This document shows positions 8,344 to 12,045 of a stretch of DNA of 12,045 nucleotides, piece after piece. The stretch lies in contig DFFQ01000175.1 of the NCBI GenBank assembly GCA_002371025.1, forward strand, positions 1-12,045, read 5' to 3'. Below the pieces are notes generated by a model. That model saw only the letters and a program-made list of their open reading frames with translations. It was not told where the DNA came from and searched no databases. Origin of the DNA: Lachnospiraceae bacterium UBA3772. GTDB taxonomy: Bacteria > Bacillota > Clostridia > Lachnospirales > Lachnospiraceae. A program made the position numbers and the translations under genes. Each line of letters starts with the position of its first letter. Position 1 is the first letter of the stretch.

Positions 8344-9306
8344 TTACTTCTTTACCTTAAATTTTATTTTCATATAGCCACCTGCATCGGTTTTAATCAC
8401 CAGCTTATTCCATTTTTTCTTCTTAAGTTTTTTCTTAAACTTCTTAAGTTTGAATTTCATGCTACTGGCATTCTCCTTAACCCTAATTTTCTTTCCATTT
8501 AATTTAACAGAAGTAATCACACTGCCAGTTTTTATCTTCACCTTCTTAGAAAAATTATATGTCTTACCACTTTCCAAATTAATACTTATCTTTTTAGCCT
8601 CTTCTTCCTTCGCTTTCTTCTCAGCTTCAAGTCTTTGTCTTTCCTCTTCCTGTTCTTTTAAAAGAGCTTCCTGTTGAACTCGTTCTTCTTCAACTTTTAA
8701 TTCATAAACTTGTTCCTCTGTATATCCCGTCTCAACAAATACCACCGTTCCGTTTTTCATATGATAATCAGTTTTATAAACTGAACCATCACCTAACAAA
8801 ATAAAACTTGTAACCAGATATGCATCTTCACTTACAATTTGATAATCTAATCGTTTCACCGAGGTTTCATTCTTTTCCTTGCAAACTTCATAAATCTGTA
8901 ACAGCAATTCATCATAAGCTTCTTCACTCATGTAACCTAAGAATGTATCCATGTTCTTTAAATCAAGTTTCTCCTCAATCTTTTCTCTGGTCATCTCACT
9001 ACTTTTCGCCCATTGGTCCAAAAGTTCATCGTCATCAATATCGTCATCTTCATCGTCATCAGAATCTATATCTTCATCAATATCATTGATATCACCTAAC
9101 CCTCCATTCCCATCTTCAGCACTTGCTAAACTACTATCTTCCTCTGCATACATTTTTGAATCATTCACCCATGTATAAATTTTCAAACCAACACAAGTTC
9201 CCATCAAAATAACACTTAGCAAAAAAATAAGAGCAAACAACTTAACTTGCTTACCCTTACCTTGATCACGTTTCTTCCAGTAGAAACATCTAATTTTCTT
9301 AAACAT
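8344..9306 (-). CDS. Uncharacterised single-pass membrane protein with acidic linker, coiled coil and Lys-rich beta C-terminus
   Basis: The 320-residue product has a basic cytoplasmic N-terminus (1-22), one transmembrane segment (about 23-46) and should face outward. Residues 55-94 are an extreme Asp/Glu/Gly linker ending in DDDE. LLDQWAKS (95-102) comes from repeat copy 3. Residues 103-190 form a mixed helix/strand domain (SEDAYLVTSFILL, VYKTDYHMKNGTVVF) that might be NTF2-like as in VirB8/TcpC channel proteins, though I cannot establish this. Residues 193-240 are a charged coiled coil (EEERVQQEALLKEQEEERQR) and 240-320 a Lys-rich beta module (GKTYNFSKKVKIKTG) resembling modules in Lachnospiraceae surface proteins. 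The ATG at 9306 has AAAGGA about 8 bases upstream. Placement between cwlT and oriT suggests a mating-channel or envelope role. Confidence 0.8.
   Translation of the reverse strand: MFKKIRCFYWKKRDQGKGKQVKLFALIFLLSVILMGTCVGLKIYTWVNDSKMYAEEDSSLASAEDGNGGLGDINDIDEDIDSDDDEDDDIDDDELLDQWAKSSEMTREKIEEKLDLKNMDTFLGYMSEEAYDELLLQIYEVCKEKNETSVKRLDYQIVSEDAYLVTSFILLGDGSVYKTDYHMKNGTVVFVETGYTEEQVYELKVEEERVQQEALLKEQEEERQRLEAEKKAKEEEAKKISINLESGKTYNFSKKVKIKTGSVITSVKLNGKKIRVKENASSMKFKLKKFKKKLKKKKWNKLVIKTDAGGYMKIKFKVKK
9001..9025 (-). repeat. 25-bp palindromic repeat, copy 3 (encodes LLDQWAKS)
   Basis: It has the consensus arms and core with C at the variable base. It is read in frame as residues 95-102 of the membrane protein, exactly at the join between the acidic linker and the folded domain. 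Confidence 0.95.
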
Positions 9307-9323
9307 AACATTATCCTTTCATC

Positions 9324-9348
9324 ACTTCTCGCCCATTGGTCCAAAAGT
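9324..9348 (-). repeat. 25-bp palindromic repeat, copy 4 (between cwlT and the membrane-protein gene)
   Basis: The first base of the repeat (9348) is the last A of the cwlT TAA stop. If the stop were sense, the same frame would read LLDQWARS, so the frame used in copies 1, 3 and 5 is kept. One arm base differs (ACTTCT instead of ACTTTT), weakening the stem by one pair. Its 3' end is a few bases upstream of the ribosome site for the 9306 start. Confidence 0.93.
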
Positions 9349-11096
9349 TAATCATTCCAACTCTTAAGTCTCCTAAAATATCCAAAGCCCGAATACACTC
9401 CAAACATAGCCCCCGAAGTATTTCCTGTAAGAGAAGTCGGCGAACAGTTTGTGCAGTGCATCCACACCTTCGTTCCATCCTTAAGTTTTCCGCAATAAAT
9501 ACCAACATGATTTGCTCCACCTGGTGGTGCCGTCTTACTAATAAGACCTATATCACCAGGGCGAAGGTCATTTGCTGAAATATCAGTAAATGCATTCGAA
9601 CCTATAAACGTAGCTGTCGTGGAATTGTACGGAACACAGGTAATCCCACCTTTATGAAATGCCCACGCAGTAAATGATGAGCAATCCAAATATTCAGGAT
9701 TTGCTCGACCATCACCTTGTCGCTTATCCATACTGTAAGTCACCTTACCAATCAACGACGCTCCTTTATAAATCACTTTCCAAACTTCTTCGCTAACATC
9801 ATTATTCTCCTCAAGTTCCTCTAAAATCTCACTGGCATCAGCATTTGCTATGACAGTGCTTTCATTCTTCACATAGTACCTGAGCACATGCTGAACATAA
9901 TTCATATCACCATAATTAAGCCAACCAAGTTTCAGCACCATCATTGCCGAATACGTGGCCGCATTCTCCTTACTATAACCACCATAATTTTCAACCGCCC
10001 AGCTTATGTATCCCTTGCCAAAATTGTAGCCTTGAAGTGCCAACGACAACGTATTAATATCACTGGGGCTTTCACACTTTGCAGCCTTCAAACAATCAGC
10101 AAATACATGCACTCCCGCATCAATGCTTTCCTCCTGACTCAACACCGGATTATGCCTCCCATAACCTGATTCAGATGACTGCATAACATCAATTCCAACG
10201 CCACTAGATTCTTGTTGAATGATTGCCATAATCACATCAACAAACTCGGGGATGTTATAACTTTCAGCATACTTCTCAACTATGCCTCGAAGCTTCTCAA
10301 CATTTTCTGAAACCTGACATTGGTATGACGAATGCCTCTCACTATCACCACTTGCCTCAGCACCACCAGCACCAACAATCGCTCCCATAACACCACCAAT
10401 GATACCTATCAAAAGCACCACCATAAGAACTAACATGGTAACTGGATTACTAGCCATCTTAGCAAATGACTTAGAAAGCATCTCACTTATCTTTTTAGAA
10501 GATTTCCTTGTAGACTTACTTGCTATATCCTTTCCAAAGTAAATCGAATCCATTGCAGCCTTTTTCCTATATGCACTCTTAGCTCTGCTCTTAGATAATC
10601 CATTCTTTACTTTTGAAACAACTATTTTAGATGTTCTCCTAATTTCTTTTTCTTGCAACATCTTTTGAAAATCATTTTGATCATTCTCATTTAATTCACT
10701 GGCTTTAGTTCCAAGAAGCATAGTTTCAAGGATTACCTTCGAAGTTCCTTTCAACAACTTCCTTTTATCCATGCGTTCACTTTTCGCCCATTGGTCCGAA
10801 AGTTGCTGTGATGGTTTAAGCTGATTATCATATGTATTTGCTTTTGATAAAGATTGAAAAAACACTTGCTTGTTTTCATCCATCTTAGAATATAAATCCA
10901 ACTTCTTTTTATTCTCTGTTTTAGGAATGTAAATCAACTTAAACTTACTCTTTGATTTCTTGCTTTTTGTTTCTCTAATTGCAAGCTCCTTAGTTTTCTT
11001 AAGAAGTCTTTTTTGTGTATTCCTATCTAGTGCAAAGAACATTTTCCTCGCTGGATTTGATAGAGAAGATATTAATTCTCGTTCTTCAGAATTCAA
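9348..11096 (-). CDS. cwlT: CwlT-like bifunctional cell-wall hydrolase (lysozyme-like plus NlpC/P60) of a conjugative element
   Basis: This 582-residue membrane-anchored enzyme should cut both glycan and peptide bonds of peptidoglycan to make room for the mating channel, as known for CwlT/Orf14 of Tn916/ICEBs1-type elements. Residues 1-215 are a long Lys-rich, probably cytoplasmic region; about 217-245 is a transmembrane segment (VTMLVLMVVLLIGIIGG). Residues 257-400 are the lysozyme-like domain, with likely catalytic Glu296 in IIQQESSG. Residues 440-582 are NlpC/P60, with Cys472 (LDCSSFTAWA), His530 (NHVGIYCG) and His547 (WMHCT) as the probable triad. The start is TTG at 11096: AGGAGGT (11110-11104) is ideally spaced and no better start is nearby. 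The N-terminal region is longer than in the Tn916 protein and holds LSDQWAKS (99-106) from repeat copy 5. The gene stops on the first base of copy 4. Confidence 0.92.
   Translation of the reverse strand: MNSEERELISSLSNPARKMFFALDRNTQKRLLKKTKELAIRETKSKKSKSKFKLIYIPKTENKKKLDLYSKMDENKQVFFQSLSKANTYDNQLKPSQQLSDQWAKSERMDKRKLLKGTSKVILETMLLGTKASELNENDQNDFQKMLQEKEIRRTSKIVVSKVKNGLSKSRAKSAYRKKAAMDSIYFGKDIASKSTRKSSKKISEMLSKSFAKMASNPVTMLVLMVVLLIGIIGGVMGAIVGAGGAEASGDSERHSSYQCQVSENVEKLRGIVEKYAESYNIPEFVDVIMAIIQQESSGVGIDVMQSSESGYGRHNPVLSQEESIDAGVHVFADCLKAAKCESPSDINTLSLALQGYNFGKGYISWAVENYGGYSKENAATYSAMMVLKLGWLNYGDMNYVQHVLRYYVKNESTVIANADASEILEELEENNDVSEEVWKVIYKGASLIGKVTYSMDKRQGDGRANPEYLDCSSFTAWAFHKGGITCVPYNSTTATFIGSNAFTDISANDLRPGDIGLISKTAPPGGANHVGIYCGKLKDGTKVWMHCTNCSPTSLTGNTSGAMFGVYSGFGYFRRLKSWND
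10779..10803 (-). repeat. 25-bp palindromic repeat, copy 5 (encodes LSDQWAKS)
   Basis: It matches the consensus except for one arm base (GAAAGT instead of AAAAGT on the plus strand), which changes the second Leu to Ser but keeps DQWAKS. It is read in frame as residues 99-106 of the CwlT-like protein, in the cytoplasmic Lys-rich region. Confidence 0.93.
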
Positions 11097-11103
11097 TATT
11101 GTT

Positions 11104-11110
11104 ACCTCCT
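11104..11110 (-). promoter_or_regulatory. Strong ribosome binding site fixing the TTG start of cwlT
   Basis: AGGAGGT lies seven bases upstream of TTG at 11096. It is the best Shine-Dalgarno in the area and no ATG is near it in the cwlT frame, so it decides the start. Confidence 0.8.
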
Positions 11111-11118
11111 TTCTTGCA

Positions 11119-11178
11119 TAATAAAATGCACCTCCAAATGTTTAGATTTTCACCAAGCATTTGCGGCGCATTTTATTA
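11119..11178 (-). repeat. 60-bp nested inverted repeat in the cwlT leader
   Basis: Outer arms TAATAAAATGC (11119-11129) and GCATTTTATTA (11168-11178) are perfect, and inner arms CAAATG (11135-11140) and CATTTG (11158-11163) nest inside. In the minus-strand transcript this folds into a two-part stem ending 8 bases before the cwlT Shine-Dalgarno. No clear U-run follows, so a regulatory leader or processing site is more likely than a simple terminator. It fills most of the 96-base gap between the two genes. Confidence 0.6.
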
Positions 11179-11192
11179 ATAAATATTCAATT

Positions 11193-11477
11193 TTACAATA
11201 CAGTCATAAACCATTTTCTCTCACTTTTACAATAGTACAATCTGGTTATAATATCTTTACCTAATACGTCAAGCTTACATTCAAAGAAAATTGTATCATT
11301 CGTTACATAAACTCCATCTATCGTCTCATAAGTTCTATTATCTGACAACTCCCTATATCCACAGACCTTATAAGATCTTTGTATTCCATCTTCATCGTCA
11401 AGTCGAATTCGTATCGGAATGATAGTCCCATCTCTTGAATACTGACATATCACATCAACTGGATATCTCTTATTCAC
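11193..11477 (-). CDS. Uncharacterised 94-residue protein at the IS110 junction
   Basis: I do not recognise a named family. The product looks beta-rich and soluble (KRYPVDVICQYS, GTIIPIRIRLDDED, FFECKLDVLG), of a kind often seen as small hypothetical proteins near mobile elements. The start is GTG at 11477; the codon before it is a stop (TGA) and no Shine-Dalgarno precedes it. The sequence immediately upstream belongs to, or borders, the IS110 end. This suggests that the insertion cut off the original start region and promoter, so the gene may be poorly expressed or 5'-truncated. It is transcribed toward cwlT and could be the first gene of that unit. The frame is well kept and ends in TAA at 11195-11193. 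Confidence 0.6.
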   Translation of the reverse strand: MNKRYPVDVICQYSRDGTIIPIRIRLDDEDGIQRSYKVCGYRELSDNRTYETIDGVYVTNDTIFFECKLDVLGKDIITRLYYCKSERKWFMTVL

Positions 11478-11490
11478 TCAAACCACGTAT

Positions 11491-11521
11491 AATCCAATTA
11501 TCAGTTGATGATTGGATTTTT
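11491..11521 (+). terminator. Strong intrinsic terminator reading toward the IS110 element
   Basis: On the plus strand AATCCAATTATC (11491-11502) pairs with GATGATTGGATT (11507-11518) through 12 pairs, one of them T-G, around loop AGTT, followed by T to 11521. No plus-strand gene ends here in the window, so it would block outside transcription from entering the IS, or it belongs to a gene broken by the insertion. A second hairpin, CCCAG/CTGGG at 11530-11545, follows. Confidence 0.55.
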
Positions 11522-11576
11522 CCCTTTCTCCCAGGTTCTTCTGGGTAATCTAATCTCTATCTGATATATTTATTAA

Positions 11577-11735
11577 GGCGCTGTGGATCTGTGCCTATTC
11601 AATTACAGCTTTGACTGGTACGAGGTGACTCAGACCACAGCTTTTCGTCTATTACTGTTAATCAGTTTGTTAACGCTCTGACGTTTCTATTTACGTGATT
11701 ACACAGCCGGATTCTCTGTGGAAGACAGCAGCGCC
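11577..11735 (+). ncRNA. Candidate IS110 bridge RNA
   Basis: IS110-group elements are known to encode a bridge RNA in the non-coding DNA before the transposase. Here GGCG (11577-11580) can close with CGCC (11732-11735). Inside lie a stem CTGTGG-a-TCTG / CAGA-CCACAG (11581-11591 with 11631-11640) enclosing a 39-base loop, a second stem-loop CGTC/GACG with GTTAA/TTAAC (11646-11683), and a third hairpin CACAG/CTGTG (11702-11720). Size, position and two large loops fit target- and donor-binding loops. The fold was made by hand and its ends are approximate. Confidence 0.6.
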
Positions 11736-11762
11736 AAATCTTATATTTTAGGAGGTACTACC

Positions 11763-12045
11763 ATGTCCACGTACTTTGTCGGAATAGACATATCAAAGTA
11801 CAAACACGACTGCTGTATCATCAATGCGGCAGATCAGAGTATCGTTGCAAAGTTTACAATCCAAAACGATAAGGATGGTTTCAACGAATTACTCACTTCT
11901 CTCCAGTCCCTATCAACTCCTGATGACATAAAAATAGGGTTTGAATCTACAGCCCATTATGCCCTCAACCTTGAACTCTTCCTTGAGAAAGCCCACCACA
12001 GCTTTATGGAAGTTAATCCGGTTCTCATCAGCGAGTACAAGAAGT
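11763..12045 (+). CDS. IS110-family transposase, N-terminal part
   Basis: The ATG at 11763 has GGAGGT (11751-11756) six bases upstream. The 94 visible residues start MSTYFVGIDISKYKHD and continue off the window. Asp9 in GIDISK and Glu61 in FESTAHY fit the first two acidic residues of the DEDD RuvC-like catalytic domain of IS110 recombinases, which act with a bridge RNA on donor and target DNA. The Tnp_20 domain with the catalytic serine would lie beyond the window. No frameshift is seen in the visible part. Confidence 0.9.
   Translation, partial: MSTYFVGIDISKYKHDCCIINAADQSIVAKFTIQNDKDGFNELLTSLQSLSTPDDIKIGFESTAHYALNLELFLEKAHHSFMEVNPVLISEYKK

Larger units (their letters stand above)
11522..12045 (+). 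mobile_element. IS110-family insertion sequence, left part (cut by window edge)
   Basis: The transposase gene and its structured 5' non-coding region identify an IS110-group element entering from the right. The exact left end cannot be fixed because IS110 elements lack terminal inverted repeats; it lies somewhere between about 11478 and 11576. The coding DNA is less AT-rich than its neighbours, consistent with separate origin. Confidence 0.7.

Noticed and set aside
9311..9520. Minus-strand 69-codon frame overlapping the end of cwlT
   Set aside because: It lies in another frame over the NlpC/P60 domain and has no ribosome site or protein-like composition.
6478..10803. CRISPR array made of the five repeats
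   Set aside because: Spacing is irregular (about 0.3 to 1.5 kb), the copies lie mostly inside genes, orientation varies and there are no cas genes.

Overview
The window is AT-rich, low-GC Firmicute DNA. The large surface protein with a BspA-type leucine-rich C-terminus, the Lys-rich beta modules and the style of the mobilization genes all suggest a gut or rumen Lachnospiraceae (Butyrivibrio, Roseburia or Lachnospira type). This host assignment is inferred from protein style; no marker gene is present. Almost all genes lie on the minus strand, so transcription runs from high to low coordinates.

Layout, left to right. Positions 28-60 hold an intrinsic terminator. Positions 73-5904 (minus) encode a 1,943-residue secreted mosaic protein: signal peptide, propeller-like repeats, beta-rich domain, second propeller, CARDB-like and Ig-like domains, and a leucine-rich C-terminus. 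Its leader (5905-6204) carries a terminator-like hairpin just upstream of the ribosome binding site, a possible promoter and a doubtful 39-codon ORF. Positions 6205-11477 (minus) form a mobilization/conjugation segment. In order of transcription it contains an unknown 94-residue protein, a CwlT-like two-domain cell-wall hydrolase, an unknown single-pass membrane protein, a non-coding region with the marks of an oriT, a MobC-type accessory protein, a MOBP-type relaxase and an unknown 170-residue protein. From 11763 (plus) an IS110-family transposase begins and runs off the window; the structured DNA before it looks like its bridge RNA.

How the parts would work together (inference from families): MobC and the relaxase assemble at 8221-8329 and nick the minus strand at a match to the MOBP nic consensus. 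CwlT opens the peptidoglycan for the mating channel. The channel ATPases and coupling protein are not in this window and may lie beyond the IS110.

The most unusual feature is a 25-bp near-palindrome present five times between 6478 and 10803, and nowhere else that I could find. Three copies are inside reading frames and encode L(L/S)DQWAKS in unrelated proteins. One, in the opposite orientation, encodes the C-terminus of MobC (TFGPLVQK) and abuts the relaxase ribosome binding site. One starts on the last base of the cwlT stop codon. This looks like a protein-coding palindromic repeat tied to the mobile segment.
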